Notes: generated by a model from the sequence alone, not told the origin. Numbered from the stretch's first letter, positions 36,346-46,343 are shown. The stretch: DNA of 64,000 bases from Aquitalea aquatilis (GCF_005155025.1 NZ_CP039731.1:4216001-4280000); one strand, 5' to 3'. Translations and numbers: made by a program.

Positions 36346-37092
36346 TCAACGTCCGCCGGACACATCCAGAATGCTGCCGGTGCAAAAGCTGGCGGCATCG
36401 GATAGCAGCCAGACAATGGCGGCAGCCACTTCCTGCGGCTGGCCGCCGCGCTGCATGGGCACGCCGGGCGCCAGCCGCGCCACGCGGCCGGCTTCGCCGC
36501 TGAGGGCGTGGATGCCGGTTTCGATCAGGCCGGGGCGCACCGCATTGACGCGGATGCCTTCGCCGGCCACTTCGCGCGCCAGGCCCAGCGTGAGGGTGTC
36601 AATGGCTCCCTTGCTGGCGGCGTAATCGATATATTCGCCGGCCGAGCCCAGCCGTGATGCCGCCGAAGACACATTGACGATGATACCGCCACGCCCACCA
36701 TGACGGGTGGACATGCGGCGCACGGCCTCGCGGCAGCACAGCATCGGCCCCGCCACGTTCAGTTGCAGCATGTGCTGGATGCGTTCGGCACTGAAGCTGT
36801 CCAGCCGCCCCATGGGAGCGGTGGCACCGGCATTGTTGACCAGGCCATCGATGCGGCCAAAGCGGGCGGCTACGGCAGCAAACAGCTGGATGATCTGCGC
36901 CTCGTCCGACACATCAGCCTGAAAGGCCTCGGCCTCGCCGCCCTGGGCGCGGATGGCTGCCACCACTTGCTGCGCGGCCACCTCATCCTGCCGGTAATTC
37001 ACCGCCACCTGCCAGCCGGCAGTGGCCGCTTGCACGGCGGTAGCCGCACCAATGCCACGGGAAGCACCGGTAATCAGCAGGGTCTGGCTCAT
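36346..37092 (-). CDS. Short-chain dehydrogenase/reductase (YgfF-like)
   Basis: 248 residues, classical SDR. Cofactor loop TGASRGIGAATAVQ, LVNNAGATAPMGR, catalytic Ser in NVSSAASRLGS and YIDYAASKGAID (Tyr-x3-Lys). Closest in style to the E. coli YgfF or glucose-1-dehydrogenase-like group; substrate not predictable. One base separates its start from the tyrA stop, so it is co-transcribed with tyrA. Confidence 0.87.
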   Translation of the reverse strand: MSQTLLITGASRGIGAATAVQAATAGWQVAVNYRQDEVAAQQVVAAIRAQGGEAEAFQADVSDEAQIIQLFAAVAARFGRIDGLVNNAGATAPMGRLDSFSAERIQHMLQLNVAGPMLCCREAVRRMSTRHGGRGGIIVNVSSAASRLGSAGEYIDYAASKGAIDTLTLGLAREVAGEGIRVNAVRPGLIETGIHALSGEAGRVARLAPGVPMQRGGQPQEVAAAIVWLLSDAASFCTGSILDVSGGR

Positions 37093-37093
37093 A

Positions 37094-37984
37094 TCAGGTT
37101 TGTCCTTCGCGCAGAAAGCGCTGGTACCAGCCCACGCGGGCGGTGCGGGCGGTGTCGAATGTGCTGGCCAGGCCGGCCTCGTCGCTGTCGGCGACCTGCG
37201 CGGTCAATGCCGCCAGCGCCTGGCGGTAGCGTTCCAGCTCGTCCAGCAGGGCCGAGCGGTTGGCCAGGGTAATGTCCTTCCACATTTCAGGATGGCTACC
37301 GGCAATGCGGGTGAAATCGCGAAAACCGGTGGCCGCGAAATCAAAGCAGCGCTCGGCATCCGGCTTGCCCGCCACCATGCCGACATAGGCAAAGGCCAGC
37401 AGATGCGGCAGGTGGCTGACCGTGGCAAACACGCTGTCGTGTTCGGCCGGACTCATGCGATGGATCACCGCACCACAAGCCTGCCACAGCGCGGCCACGG
37501 TATCGCAAGCGCCGCTGCTGCTTTCCGGCAAGGGGGTGAGCACCACCTTGCGTTTTTCATACAGGCCGTACTGGGCGGCAGCCGCGCCGGAAAGCTCAGA
37601 ACCGGCAATGGGATGGGCCGGCACACAGCCAGCCAGATGATCCGCCAGATGCGTACGGAACAGCTCGGCCACATCGCCCTTGGTACTGCCGGCATCGCTG
37701 ACGATGGCATGCGGCTGCAAATGCGGGGCCATGGCCTGCATCATGCGGCCCATCTGCCCCACCGGGCAGGCCAGCAAGACCATGTCGGCACGGCCGGCCA
37801 CCGCGGCCAGATCCTGGCTGATTTCATCCACCACGCCCAGTTCCAGCGCGCGGGTCAGGTTGTCCAGCGTCCGGCCCACGCCGATCACATGCTGCACCTT
37901 GCCCGCCCGTTTCAGCGACAGCGCAAATGATCCACCGATCAGCCCGACCCCGACCACCACCAAGGTGGTAATACCCTGCTGCAC
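37094..37984 (-). CDS. tyrA: Prephenate dehydrogenase
   Basis: Converts prephenate to 4-hydroxyphenylpyruvate for tyrosine synthesis. N-terminal NAD loop VVVGVGLIGGSFALSLKRAG, then DAGSTKGDV, the substrate-binding HPIAGSELSGAAAA, and helical dimer domain GGFRDFTRIAGSHPEMW-like ATGFRDFTRIAGSHPEMW. 296 residues. I placed the start at GTG 37984 (VQQGITTLVV), preceded by GGGGAG 5 bases upstream; the open frame extends further upstream without homology. Confidence 0.94.
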   Translation of the reverse strand: MQQGITTLVVVGVGLIGGSFALSLKRAGKVQHVIGVGRTLDNLTRALELGVVDEISQDLAAVAGRADMVLLACPVGQMGRMMQAMAPHLQPHAIVSDAGSTKGDVAELFRTHLADHLAGCVPAHPIAGSELSGAAAAQYGLYEKRKVVLTPLPESSSGACDTVAALWQACGAVIHRMSPAEHDSVFATVSHLPHLLAFAYVGMVAGKPDAERCFDFAATGFRDFTRIAGSHPEMWKDITLANRSALLDELERYRQALAALTAQVADSDEAGLASTFDTARTARVGWYQRFLREGQT

Positions 37985-38103
37985 CTGACTCCCCTTTCCT
38001 GCCCTGTTACCATCTGGCCCTGCCCCACCTGCGGCGGGCGAAAGGCCTATGATAAGCGATTTTGCGCCCGCGCCAAGCCTGCAAACCATAGAAGGAGCCG
38101 GCC

Positions 38104-38394
38104 ATGTCCTGCACCGTGTATGTCTATTTCAAGATTGATCCGGCCAGCGGCCGCCAGTTGTTGCCGGCACTGCGCCAGATGCAGGCCGCACTGGCGGTCG
38201 ATGGCATCCGCGCCAGCTTGCTGCGCCGCGCCGACGAAGCCGCAGCTGCGCCGGTACAGACCTGGATGGAGGTTTATCAGGGAGTGGAGGATGTGGCGCA
38301 GTTTCGCCAGCAGATGCAGCAGGCGCTAGCCTGTTTTGTCGGTGTGGAACAGATGCCGCCACGCCATCTGGAATGCTTTCAGCCGCTGGAGTGA
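38104..38394 (+). CDS. DUF4936 family protein
   Basis: Small protein of 96 residues with a ferredoxin-like pattern (CTVYVYFKIDPASGRQLLPALRQM; ASLLRRADEA; QTWMEVYQGVEDVAQFRQQM; CFQPLE). The DUF4936 family is confined largely to betaproteobacteria and has no known function; the layout resembles stress-responsive A/B barrel or NIPSNAP-like domains. GGAG precedes ATG 38104 closely. Divergent from tyrA, convergent with the EAL gene. Confidence 0.82.
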   Translation: MSCTVYVYFKIDPASGRQLLPALRQMQAALAVDGIRASLLRRADEAAAAPVQTWMEVYQGVEDVAQFRQQMQQALACFVGVEQMPPRHLECFQPLE

Positions 38395-38432
38395 TCAGGC
38401 GGCACGGGCGCTAACGCCAGCCGGCAGCGACG

Positions 38433-39311
38433 CTAGACCGGCAGATTGAGCTGCTCGCCGGGGCGGGCCAGATGAAAACCCTGCACGAAGTCACAGCCGG
38501 CAGCGCGCGCGATATCCAGCTGCATGGCGCTTTCGATGCCCTCACCCACCACTTTGGCACCGTGCAGATGCAGGATGTCCACCAGCCGCGCCAGCTTGTC
38601 GCGCACACCGGGGCGCATCAGCGCGTGGCGCATCAACACCTTGTCCAGCTTGACGTAATCCGGCTCCAGCAGCCATACGCGCTCCAGATTGGATGCGCCC
38701 TGGCCGAAATCATCCAGTGCAATCTTGAAACCCAGGCTGCGGTAACGCTGTACCGCCTCGTACAAGCGCATGGGGTCGCTCACCGCGTCTTCCACCACTT
38801 CCAGACAGATCTGGCTGGTCGGAATCTGCAGATACTGCAGTACCTCGGCAAAGAACTGGCCATGGGTTTCGCTGACATTGACCAGATGCTGGGCATTCAC
38901 ATTCAGTGACAGCACCAGATCAGCCGGCGGGTGTTGCAGCAGGAAATTGAGCAGATGCAGACAGCGCAGCTGGCGATCAAGAAAAACCGAACGGCGTGGC
39001 GAGGTTTCGGCGGCAAACAGCACGGTAGGAATCAGCTGGCCACCAAAGCTGTCAGTCACCCGCGCCAGTGCTTCTACCGACCACAAGCGGGTTGCGCCAT
39101 TGGCTTCCAGCGCATAAATCGGCTGGTACACCGAGCGGAAACGCCATTCTTCGTGCCGGCCGCGTACCCGGCCGGCCTGCAGGCTGAGCGCCTGCTGTTC
39201 GAACTGGTGTGCGTTCAACAACTGGTTGATATGCGCCAGATCACGCTCGATCGGCGCCAGTTGCGCAGGCTGGGCAAGGGCTTGCTGTTCCAGCAGGCTG
39301 GCTGCCACCAT
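38433..39311 (-). CDS. EAL-domain cyclic-di-GMP phosphodiesterase
   Basis: 292 residues, EAL domain from about residue 60. Metal and substrate residues appear intact: Glu80 in SVEALARV, Asn in LSLNVNAQHL, Glu in ICLEVVED, the DDFGQGAS loop, Lys in DYVKLDK, Glu in GEGIES and Gln in DFVQGFHLARP. So it is probably an active hydrolase of cyclic di-GMP. The first 50 residues are helical (EQQALAQPAQLAPIERDLAHINQLLNAHQ) with no recognisable sensor. No membrane segment. Stands alone; target process unknown. Confidence 0.9.
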   Translation of the reverse strand: MVAASLLEQQALAQPAQLAPIERDLAHINQLLNAHQFEQQALSLQAGRVRGRHEEWRFRSVYQPIYALEANGATRLWSVEALARVTDSFGGQLIPTVLFAAETSPRRSVFLDRQLRCLHLLNFLLQHPPADLVLSLNVNAQHLVNVSETHGQFFAEVLQYLQIPTSQICLEVVEDAVSDPMRLYEAVQRYRSLGFKIALDDFGQGASNLERVWLLEPDYVKLDKVLMRHALMRPGVRDKLARLVDILHLHGAKVVGEGIESAMQLDIARAAGCDFVQGFHLARPGEQLNLPV

Positions 39312-39470
39312 GCTGATTCTCCTTGGCGCAGCGTGAATGCACGCTGGTTTGACGCAGGGAAAGGACTCCCCGCAATGTGGCAGCCACTATAACCAGCCCC
39401 ATTTAGCGCCAGAAATAATTTAATCAGCAAACCTTATGCAAAATTTATCTAAGAAGCCATCAGGAAACTG

Positions 39471-39494
39471 CAGGCTGCCAGTGCTGGCAGCCTG
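39471..39494 (-). terminator. Hairpin after pabC
   Basis: CAGGCTGCCAG and CTGGCAGCCTG are perfect complements (11 base pairs) around a 2-base centre, 6 bases past the pabC stop. No long T tract follows, so it may be a 3'-protecting or weak terminator hairpin. Confidence 0.6.
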
Positions 39495-39500
39495 TCACCA

Positions 39501-40316
39501 TCAGACTTGTTCAGCCAGCAGGGCTTGTAGCTGCCGGCAGCAGTCATGCGTTTGTATCAGCGGCTGACCATCGAGGCTGGCCACCGGCCACAGGCCGATC
39601 AGGCTGTTGGAGAGGAACACCTGCTCGGCTTGCCACAGCCGGGCCGGGGCGATGTCCGCCTCTTCCAACTGATAGCCCAGCTGCGGCGCATGGGCAAACA
39701 GCCAGTCGCGCAGCATGCCCTGTACGCCGTTCTGGTCCAGCCGGGGTGTGACGATGAGCTGCCCTTCCACCAGATAGACATTGCTCATGGTGGCTTCAAT
39801 CAGCAAACCGCGCTGGTCCAGCATCAGCCCTTCATGCATGTCCGGGTCGCTCCATTCGGAACGGGCCAGTACGTTTTCCAGCCGGTTCAGGTGCTTGATG
39901 CCCGCCAGCAAGGGCTGACAGGACAGCCGGGTATCACACCAGCGCACATTCACCCCGTCACGGGCGCGCTCCAGCGGATAGCCCGCCCACGGAGTAACCG
40001 ACACCATACGGGTGGGCTGGCAAGCAGCCGGCATGGCATAGCCGCGTGCGCCCACGCCACGGGTGAGCACGATCTTGGCCACGCCCAACTCCACTCCGCT
40101 GGCCAGCTGGCTGATTTCATCCAGCAGCAAGGCTTCATCCGGCAGCGGCAGTTTCAGCCGGGCCGCGTCGGCCAGCAGCCGCGGGTATTGCCAGGCCCAC
40201 AGCCGCGGCTGGCCGTGGCGGATTTCGATGGTGCGATAGATGCCGTCGCCATAGGCCAGGCCACGGTCCAGTGCGGAAATCTGCTCGCCGGGCTGGCCGT
40301 TGATCAGCATGGCCAT
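39501..40316 (-). CDS. pabC: Aminodeoxychorismate lyase
   Basis: PLP enzyme releasing p-aminobenzoate for folate. Class IV aminotransferase fold, 271 residues: LINGQPGEQISALDRGLAYGDGIYRTIEI at the start, the PLP lysine in LAGIKHLNRLENVLA, and EATMSNVYLVEGQLIVTP. Start codon overlaps the pabB stop by one base, so the two are translationally coupled. Confidence 0.95.
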   Translation of the reverse strand: MAMLINGQPGEQISALDRGLAYGDGIYRTIEIRHGQPRLWAWQYPRLLADAARLKLPLPDEALLLDEISQLASGVELGVAKIVLTRGVGARGYAMPAACQPTRMVSVTPWAGYPLERARDGVNVRWCDTRLSCQPLLAGIKHLNRLENVLARSEWSDPDMHEGLMLDQRGLLIEATMSNVYLVEGQLIVTPRLDQNGVQGMLRDWLFAHAPQLGYQLEEADIAPARLWQAEQVFLSNSLIGLWPVASLDGQPLIQTHDCCRQLQALLAEQV

Positions 40317-41608
40317 CAGGCTTGCTCCACGCCCAGCGCACGCAGCAGGCCACGCGCCTTGTGGCGGGTTTCCTGCAATTCGCGTTGCGGGTCAGAATCG
40401 GCCACGATGCCGCCACCGGCGCGGAAGCGCAGCTGCTGCCCTTCCTGCATGAAGGTACGGATCAGGATGTTCAGGTCCATGCTGCCATCGCGGTTGAGAT
40501 AGCCCAGGCTGCCGGTATAGGCACGGCGTGCGCTGTTTTCCAGCTCGCGGATGATCTGCATGGTGCGTACTTTGGGGCAGCCGGTGATGGTGCCGCCGGG
40601 AAACAGGGCGCGGATGGTGTCCAGCGGCGAGACATCGTCACGCAGGCGGCCACGGATATTGGATTCGATGTGATGAACATAGGCGTAGCTTTCCACTGCC
40701 ATCAGTTCGTTCACCTCTACCGTGCCGGGCTGGCTGATGCGGCCCAGATCGTTGCGCTCCAGGTCGATCAGCATCACATGCTCGGCCCGCTCCTTGACGC
40801 TGGAAATCAGCCGCTGCTTGAGCACGCCATCTTCGACGGGGTCGGGCGAGCGCGGATGGGTGCCGGCAATCGGCCGGGTATCTGCCCAGCCATCGCGTAC
40901 CCGCACCAGCCGCTCCGGCGAGGAGCTGACAATCTGCGCGCTGCCAAAATCGGCCAGCGCGGAAAACGGTGCCGGGTTGGCCCGGCGCAGGGCAGCAAAC
41001 AGGTCGGGGGCCTGTACTTCCGGCCCCAGTGCGGCCCGCCAGCCACGCGAAATGTTCACCTGGAACACATCGCCTTCGTAAATGTAGTTTTTCAGCCGCA
41101 GTACAGCGTCGGTATACCAGTGCGGCGAGTCTTCTTCCAGCGTCTGCAGGCTGACCGCTTGCGGCACAAAAGCAGGAATGCTGCGAACCAGCTCACCCAG
41201 CCGCTGCCAGTCGTCGGCGCTTTCCGCCACGATCCACGCAGTCTGCTCACGGCGGTTGATCAGAATGGCTGCCGGTACCCGCGCCATGGCGGCTAGTGGG
41301 AAACTGTCGGGCAGGGACTCGGCCACGCGTGGCTCGAACTGCGACAGCAAGTCGTAGCCCAGGTAGAGGAAATGCCCGCCGACAAAGGGCAGATGGTGTG
41401 GATTGTCCACCGCTTGCGGCTGAAACTGGCGCAGGGCCTCGACCAAGGCCTCGCCCTCACCAGCGTGGTACAGCGTGGTGCTGTGGGCGGCAAACAGCAT
41501 GTCCCAGCCCTGCTCGCCGGAGGACATCAAGAGATAGGGGAAGTCAGCGCGACGGGCGGCATGCAGGGCCAGCAGGTCGGGCAGGAAGTCGAGTCGTTCG
41601 GTGAACAT
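40316..41608 (-). CDS. pabB: Aminodeoxychorismate synthase component I
   Basis: Chorismate-utilising enzyme producing 4-amino-4-deoxychorismate with the amidotransferase PabA (not in the window). 430 residues. N-terminal tryptophan-binding-like region (LLALHAARRADFPYLLMSSG), FQVNISRGWRAAL, IAGTHPRSPDP, LIDLERNDLGRISQPGTV and FPGGTITGCPKVRTMQIIRELE are conserved. Downstream of fabF but separated by a terminator; coupled to pabC. Confidence 0.95.
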   Translation of the reverse strand: MFTERLDFLPDLLALHAARRADFPYLLMSSGEQGWDMLFAAHSTTLYHAGEGEALVEALRQFQPQAVDNPHHLPFVGGHFLYLGYDLLSQFEPRVAESLPDSFPLAAMARVPAAILINRREQTAWIVAESADDWQRLGELVRSIPAFVPQAVSLQTLEEDSPHWYTDAVLRLKNYIYEGDVFQVNISRGWRAALGPEVQAPDLFAALRRANPAPFSALADFGSAQIVSSSPERLVRVRDGWADTRPIAGTHPRSPDPVEDGVLKQRLISSVKERAEHVMLIDLERNDLGRISQPGTVEVNELMAVESYAYVHHIESNIRGRLRDDVSPLDTIRALFPGGTITGCPKVRTMQIIRELENSARRAYTGSLGYLNRDGSMDLNILIRTFMQEGQQLRFRAGGGIVADSDPQRELQETRHKARGLLRALGVEQA

Positions 41609-41647
41609 GCCAGATCCGGAAAGGCGGCATGAAGACGCCGCACAAAT

Positions 41648-41679
41648 AAGAAAACCGCCGCGAGTGTATCGCAGCGGTT
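41648..41679 (-). terminator. Terminator after fabF
   Basis: Minus sense: AACCGCTGCGA pairs with TCGCGGCGGTT around TACAC, followed by TTCTTATTT. It isolates fabF from pabB-pabC. Confidence 0.78.
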
Positions 41680-41736
41680 CGGGCTGTCAATCCATTTGCG
41701 CGCTGCACCGCAGTATGCGGCACGGCGCGCCAGGCA

Positions 41737-42978
41737 TTACATGCGCTTGAATATCAGCGTGCCGTTGGTACCACCAAAGCCAAACGAGTTGGAAATGGCG
41801 ATATCGATGTGCATGTCACGCGCGGTATTGGCCACGTAGTCCAGATCGCAACCGGATTCCACATCCTGCTCGTGCAGGTTGATGGTGGGTGGCGACACCT
41901 GGTTGTAAACAGCCAGGATGGAGTAAATGGCTTCCACACCACCAGCGCCACCCAGCAAGTGGCCGGTCATCGACTTGGTCGAATTCACCACCAGCTTTTT
42001 GGCGTGGTCACCAAAGGCGATTTTCAGCGCATTGGTTTCGTTGGCATCACCCAGCGGAGTGGAAGTACCGTGCGCATTCACATACTGCACCTGGTCCGGA
42101 TTGATCCGGGCATCGCGCAGTGCATTCTGCACGCCGCGGGCCGGGCCTTCCGCACTCGGAGCGGTGATGTGGTGGGCATCGGAGCTCATGCCGAAGCCGA
42201 TCAGCTCGGCATAGATACGCGCACCACGCTTGACCGCGTGCTCGTACTCTTCCAGCACCAGCACGCCGGCACCTTCGCCCATCACAAAGCCGTCGCGGCC
42301 CTTGTCCCAGGGACGGGACGCGGTTTCCGGATCGTCATTGCGGGTGGACAGCGCCTTCATGGCGGCAAAACCGCCCATGCCCAGCTTGGAGATGGCACCT
42401 TCGGCACCGCCGGCCACCATCACGTCGGCGTCGCCATACTGAATCATCCGTGCCGCATCACCGATGCAATGCGCACCGGTGGTGCAGGCAGACACGATGC
42501 CATACGACGGGCCTTGATAGCCCTTCAGGATGGATACGTGGCCGGCGATCAGGTTGATCAGCGAACCCGGAATGAAGAAGGGGCCGATCTTGCGGGCACC
42601 GCCCTGCTGTACCGCTACACCGGTTTCCTCGATCAGCGGCAGGCCGCCGATACCGGAACCGATGTTGACGCCAACGCGGGTCTTGTCCAGATCGGCAACA
42701 TCGTCCAGACCGGAATCGGCTACCGCTTGCAGCGCTGCTGCAATGCCGTAGTGGATGAACAGGTCGGAGCGACGGGCTTCCTTGGGCGAGATATACGCGC
42801 TGATGTCGAAGTCTTTGACTTCGCCGGCGATCTGGCAGTTGAGCTCGCTGGCATCAAAACGGGTTACTTTGCCGATGCCGCTCTTGCCGGCCAACAGATT
42901 GGCCCAGCCGGTAACGACATCATTGCCGACCGGGGAAATGTGTCCCAGACCGGTTACTACAACTCTGCGTTTGGACAC
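41737..42978 (-). CDS. fabF: 3-oxoacyl-ACP synthase II
   Basis: Elongating condensing enzyme of type II fatty acid synthesis, important for temperature control of unsaturation. 413 residues. Catalytic Cys in [12 protein letters not shown], histidines in [14 protein letters not shown] and [15 protein letters not shown]-terminal [15 protein letters not shown]. Start chosen as GTG 42978 ([18 protein letters not shown]), with GGAG 8 bases upstream; the open frame upstream is non-homologous. Follows acpP after 164 bases that contain a hairpin. Confidence 0.96.
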   Translation of the reverse strand: MSKRRVVVTGLGHISPVGNDVVTGWANLLAGKSGIGKVTRFDASELNCQIAGEVKDFDISAYISPKEARRSDLFIHYGIAAALQAVADSGLDDVADLDKTRVGVNIGSGIGGLPLIEETGVAVQQGGARKIGPFFIPGSLINLIAGHVSILKGYQGPSYGIVSACTTGAHCIGDAARMIQYGDADVMVAGGAEGAISKLGMGGFAAMKALSTRNDDPETASRPWDKGRDGFVMGEGAGVLVLEEYEHAVKRGARIYAELIGFGMSSDAHHITAPSAEGPARGVQNALRDARINPDQVQYVNAHGTSTPLGDANETNALKIAFGDHAKKLVVNSTKSMTGHLLGGAGGVEAIYSILAVYNQVSPPTINLHEQDVESGCDLDYVANTARDMHIDIAISNSFGFGGTNGTLIFKRM

Positions 42979-43077
42979 GAAGAATCTCCGTGAGAGGTGG
43001 GAGGCAGTCTCCCGATGATCCCACAAGGTCTGTTTGATCATTATTACAATCAAACGGGCGTTTGGAATCCTCTATAA

Positions 43078-43122
43078 CAAAAGAACCTCTGCTGGCGAGC
43101 CAAGGCCGCACCGCGCAGAGGT
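43078..43122 (-). terminator. Attenuating hairpin between acpP and fabF
   Basis: Minus sense: ACCTCTGC pairs with GCAGAGGT over a 22-base loop and runs into TCTTTTG. It lies 20 bases past the acpP stop and would let ACP be made in excess over FabF. Confidence 0.65.
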
Positions 43123-43142
43123 CCTGTACAGGCCTGAAAATA

Positions 43143-43382
43143 TTACTTGTTCAGGTGGGCGGTAACGTAATCCACGGCTTGCTGAACAGTGGTGATCTTT
43201 TCAGCTTCTTCGTCCGGGATTTCGCACTCGAACTCTTCTTCCAGAGCCATTACCAGCTCAACGGTGTCGAGGGAGTCAGCGCCCAGATCATCAACGAAGG
43301 ACGATTCGATCTTGACTTCAGCTTCGTTTACGCCCAGTTGTTCGGCAACGATCTTTTTAACGCGCGCTTCGATGTTTTCCAT
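43143..43382 (-). CDS. acpP: Acyl carrier protein
   Basis: Carries growing acyl chains on 4'-phosphopantetheine. 79 residues, very acidic; attachment site Ser37 in [21 protein letters not shown]. Helix [19 protein letters not shown]. Lies between fabG and fabF as in most proteobacteria, with its own probable promoter in the 108-base AT-rich gap after fabG. Confidence 0.97.
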   Translation of the reverse strand: MENIEARVKKIVAEQLGVNEAEVKIESSFVDDLGADSLDTVELVMALEEEFECEIPDEEAEKITTVQQAVDYVTAHLNK

Positions 43383-43490
43383 TTGTCTAAACCCTTGACC
43401 TTTCTGATTCGGGATAACAAAACCCGTGTATTCTACAAAAAAAAATTAGAGCAGCCCACCTAAATCTTGTCTTTTGTTCGACAAGCTAGT

Positions 43491-44228
43491 TCAGGGCATG
43501 AACATGCCACCATTTACATGCAGTGTCTGACCGGTGATATAGGCTGCGCGGTCGGATGCCAGGAAGGATGTTGCATCGGCAATATCCTTGGCATCGCCCA
43601 GACGGCCCAGGGCAATTTGCCCCACCAGCGCCTCGCGCTGCGCTTCCGGCAGCGCGCGGGTCATGTCGGTATCGATGAAGCCCGGTGCCACGCAGTTGAC
43701 CGTGATATTGCGGCTGCCAACTTCGCGTGCCATGGACTTGGTGAAGCCCATGATACCGGCTTTGGCTGCCGCATAGTTAGTCTGACCTGCATTGCCGGTG
43801 GCACCCACCACCGAGGCGATGTTGATGATACGGCCCCAGCGGGCCTTCATCATGCCGCGCAGCACGGCCTTGGATGCCTTGAACACCGACTTGAGGTTGG
43901 TGTCCATGATGGCATCCCAGTCGTCGTCCTTCATGCGCATCAACAGGCCATCGCGGGTGATACCAGCGTTGTTGACCAGAATGGCCACGCCGCCGAATTC
44001 CTTGTCGATGGCATCCACCAGCGCTTCGATGGCACCGTCTTCGGTCACGTTCAGCACGCGACCGGCACCACCGGCAGCCGCCAGGCGTTCGTTGATGGCA
44101 GCAGCACCGGCTTCCGAGGTAGCAGTGCCGATGACAATGGCGCCCTCGGCTTGCAGCGCATCGGCAATGGCTGCGCCAATGCCGCGCGAAGCGCCGGTGA
44201 CCAGGGCTACTTTGCCTTGCAGACTCAT
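43491..44228 (-). CDS. fabG: 3-oxoacyl-ACP reductase
   Basis: NADPH-dependent reduction of beta-ketoacyl-ACP. SDR of 245 residues: VTGASRGIGAAIADALQ, LVNNAGITRDGLLMRMKDDDWDAI, catalytic Ser in NIASVVGATGN and YAAAKAGIMGFTKSMAREV, C-terminal ITGQTLHVNGGMFMP (classic FabG ending). 64 bases downstream of fabD. Confidence 0.97.
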   Translation of the reverse strand: MSLQGKVALVTGASRGIGAAIADALQAEGAIVIGTATSEAGAAAINERLAAAGGAGRVLNVTEDGAIEALVDAIDKEFGGVAILVNNAGITRDGLLMRMKDDDWDAIMDTNLKSVFKASKAVLRGMMKARWGRIINIASVVGATGNAGQTNYAAAKAGIMGFTKSMAREVGSRNITVNCVAPGFIDTDMTRALPEAQREALVGQIALGRLGDAKDIADATSFLASDRAAYITGQTLHVNGGMFMP

Positions 44229-44292
44229 TTCGGATGTCTCCTTGTTATGGGCGTCAGCACGCGGCGGGCCGACTGGCGACCCGCCACGGATA

Positions 44293-45222
44293 TCATTGCA
44301 GTTCGGCCTTGGCCGTTTCCAGCGCAGCAGTGTCGGTCAGCGCCAGGCATTTGACGTTGCCGTCAATGCGCTTGGCCAGACCTGCCAGCACCTTGCCCGG
44401 GCCACATTCGGCCATGGTGACGATGCCGTCGCCAGCCAGCTTCTGGATGGTTTCGGTCCAGCGCACCGGGCTGTACAGCTGACGCACCAGTGCATCACGG
44501 ATGTCGGCGGCGTCGCTGTAGCTGACGACGTCGGCATTGTGCAGCACCGGAATGGCCGGGGGATTGATGTGTACTTGCAGCAGCGCTTCAGCCAGCTGCA
44601 TGCCGGCCGGCTTCATCAGCGCACAGTGCGAAGGCACCGACACCGGCAGCGGCAGCGCACGCTTGGCACCACGGGCCTTGCAGGCTTCCATGGCGCGCTC
44701 GACGGCCGCCTTGGAGCCGGCAATCACCACCTGGCCCGGCGAATTGTAATTGACGGCTTCCACCACCTCGCCATTGGCCGCCTCAGCACACGCAGCGCGC
44801 ACTTCGTCATCGGACAGGTTGAGGATGGCCGCCATGGCCCCCTGCCCGGCCGGTACGGCGTTCTGCATGGCTTCGGCGCGCAGGCGCACCAGCTTGACGG
44901 CTTCGGCAAACGGCAGCGCTCCGGCAGCCACCAGTGCGGTGTATTCACCCAGGCTGTGTCCGGCCACCACCGACGGCTGCTGACCGCCTACTTCCTGCCA
45001 GGCCAGATAAGTGGCCACACCGGCAGCCAGCATGATGGGCTGGGTATTGACGGTGGCATTGATGGCCTCGGCGGAATCCGCCTGCAACATGGCCCACAGG
45101 TCCACGCCCAGCGCGGTGGAGGCTTCTTCGAAGGTGTGCTTGACGACCGGCAGGTCGGCAAAGCCATCCATCATTTTCAGGCTTTGCGAGCCCTGACCGG
45201 GAAAGAGAAAGGCAAACGCCAT
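44293..45222 (-). CDS. fabD: Malonyl-CoA:ACP transacylase
   Basis: Loads malonate onto ACP. 309 residues: FLFPGQGSQ at the start, the nucleophile in AGHSLGEYTALVA, the arginine in VRLRAEAMQ and histidine in VPSHCALM. Start placed at ATG 45222 (MAFAFLFPG); three upstream in-frame codons after another candidate start add nothing. Confidence 0.96.
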   Translation of the reverse strand: MAFAFLFPGQGSQSLKMMDGFADLPVVKHTFEEASTALGVDLWAMLQADSAEAINATVNTQPIMLAAGVATYLAWQEVGGQQPSVVAGHSLGEYTALVAAGALPFAEAVKLVRLRAEAMQNAVPAGQGAMAAILNLSDDEVRAACAEAANGEVVEAVNYNSPGQVVIAGSKAAVERAMEACKARGAKRALPLPVSVPSHCALMKPAGMQLAEALLQVHINPPAIPVLHNADVVSYSDAADIRDALVRQLYSPVRWTETIQKLAGDGIVTMAECGPGKVLAGLAKRIDGNVKCLALTDTAALETAKAELQ

Positions 45223-45304
45223 AGACAGTCTCCGCAAATACGACGGAATAATAATCGACGGAAGAATGCGGCAAACCAGACCATTCTGCCAAGCACTCAG
45301 ATCA

Positions 45305-45326
45305 AACGCCCATGCAAATGGGCGTT
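45305..45326. other. Hairpin in the fabH-fabD gap
   Basis: AACGCCCAT and ATGGGCGTT are perfect 9-base complements around GCAA. No T tract in either direction, so an RNA processing or attenuation structure rather than a full terminator is likely. It lies within 154 bases between fabH and fabD. Confidence 0.5.
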
Positions 45327-45376
45327 ATCTCATGCCAGGCAGCGCATGGCCGTGACCGGCCTTCCGTCGCGAAGAA

Positions 45377-46336
45377 TCAGTACTTCAGCAGCACGGCACC
45401 CCAGGCAAAGCCACCGCCAATCCCTTCCAGCAGAATGGTCTGGCCACGCTGGATGCGACCATCACGCACCGCGTGATCCAGCGCCAGCGGAATGGAGGCA
45501 GCCGAGGTATTACCCTGTTGCGGCAATGTCACGATCACCCGCTCCATCGACATGCCCAGGTGTCTGGCCGTGGATTCGATGATGCGCAGATTGGCCTGGT
45601 GCGGCACCAGCCAGTCGACTTGCGCCTTGTCCACGCCAGCCTCGGCCAGGGTGGTGGCAGCAATCTCGGACAAGGCCTTGACCGCAAACTTGAATACCGC
45701 CGGGCCGTCCATGTGCAAGAAGGGAATGCCCTGGATCTTGCCACCGGAAATCTGCGCCGGGGTATTGAGGATGTCCTTGTAGCGGCCATCGGAGGCCAGC
45801 TTGGCATGCAGGATGCCCGGCTCGTCCGATGCGCCCAGCACGACCGCGCCCGCACCATCGCCAAACAGCACGCAGGTACGGCGGTCTTCCCAGTCCATCA
45901 CGCGCGACATCACTTCGGCACCGACCACCAGCACCTTGCTGGCCATGCCGCCCTTGATGTAGTTGTGCGCGGTAGTGAGGGCAAACATGAAGCCGGCACA
46001 CACCGCCTGCACGTCGAAGGCAGCACAACCGTGAATACCCAGCTTTTCCTGCAACAGGCAGGCGGTGCTGGGGAAAATCATGTCAGGCGTGGTAGTGGCG
46101 ACGATGATCAGATCGATCTCGCCCTTGTCGATGCCAGCGCTCTGGATCGCCGCCTCGGCGGCTTTCAGGGCCAGATCACTGGTGGTTTCTTCATCGGACA
46201 CGATGTGGCGGGCGTGAATGCCAGTGCGCGAAACAATCCATTCGTCACTGGTTTCCACGCGCTCGGCCAGCATCGCATTCGTGAGCACATTGGATGGCAG
46301 ATAACTGCCAGTGCCTAGAATGCGGGAATGGGCCAT
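45377..46336 (-). CDS. fabH: 3-oxoacyl-ACP synthase III
   Basis: Starts fatty acid synthesis by condensing acetyl-CoA with malonyl-ACP. 319 residues. Cys-His-Asn triad visible: Cys in [14 protein letters not shown], His in [10 protein letters not shown], Asn in [13 protein letters not shown]-terminal [15 protein letters not shown] is typical. Seven bases after plsX, co-transcribed. Confidence 0.97.
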   Translation of the reverse strand: MAHSRILGTGSYLPSNVLTNAMLAERVETSDEWIVSRTGIHARHIVSDEETTSDLALKAAEAAIQSAGIDKGEIDLIIVATTTPDMIFPSTACLLQEKLGIHGCAAFDVQAVCAGFMFALTTAHNYIKGGMASKVLVVGAEVMSRVMDWEDRRTCVLFGDGAGAVVLGASDEPGILHAKLASDGRYKDILNTPAQISGGKIQGIPFLHMDGPAVFKFAVKALSEIAATTLAEAGVDKAQVDWLVPHQANLRIIESTARHLGMSMERVIVTLPQQGNTSAASIPLALDHAVRDGRIQRGQTILLEGIGGGFAWGAVLLKY

Positions 46337-46343
46337 GTATTAA

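Noticed and set aside
45305-45326. Hairpin between fabH and fabD as a full terminator
   Set aside because: No T run on either side and the genes are normally co-transcribed.
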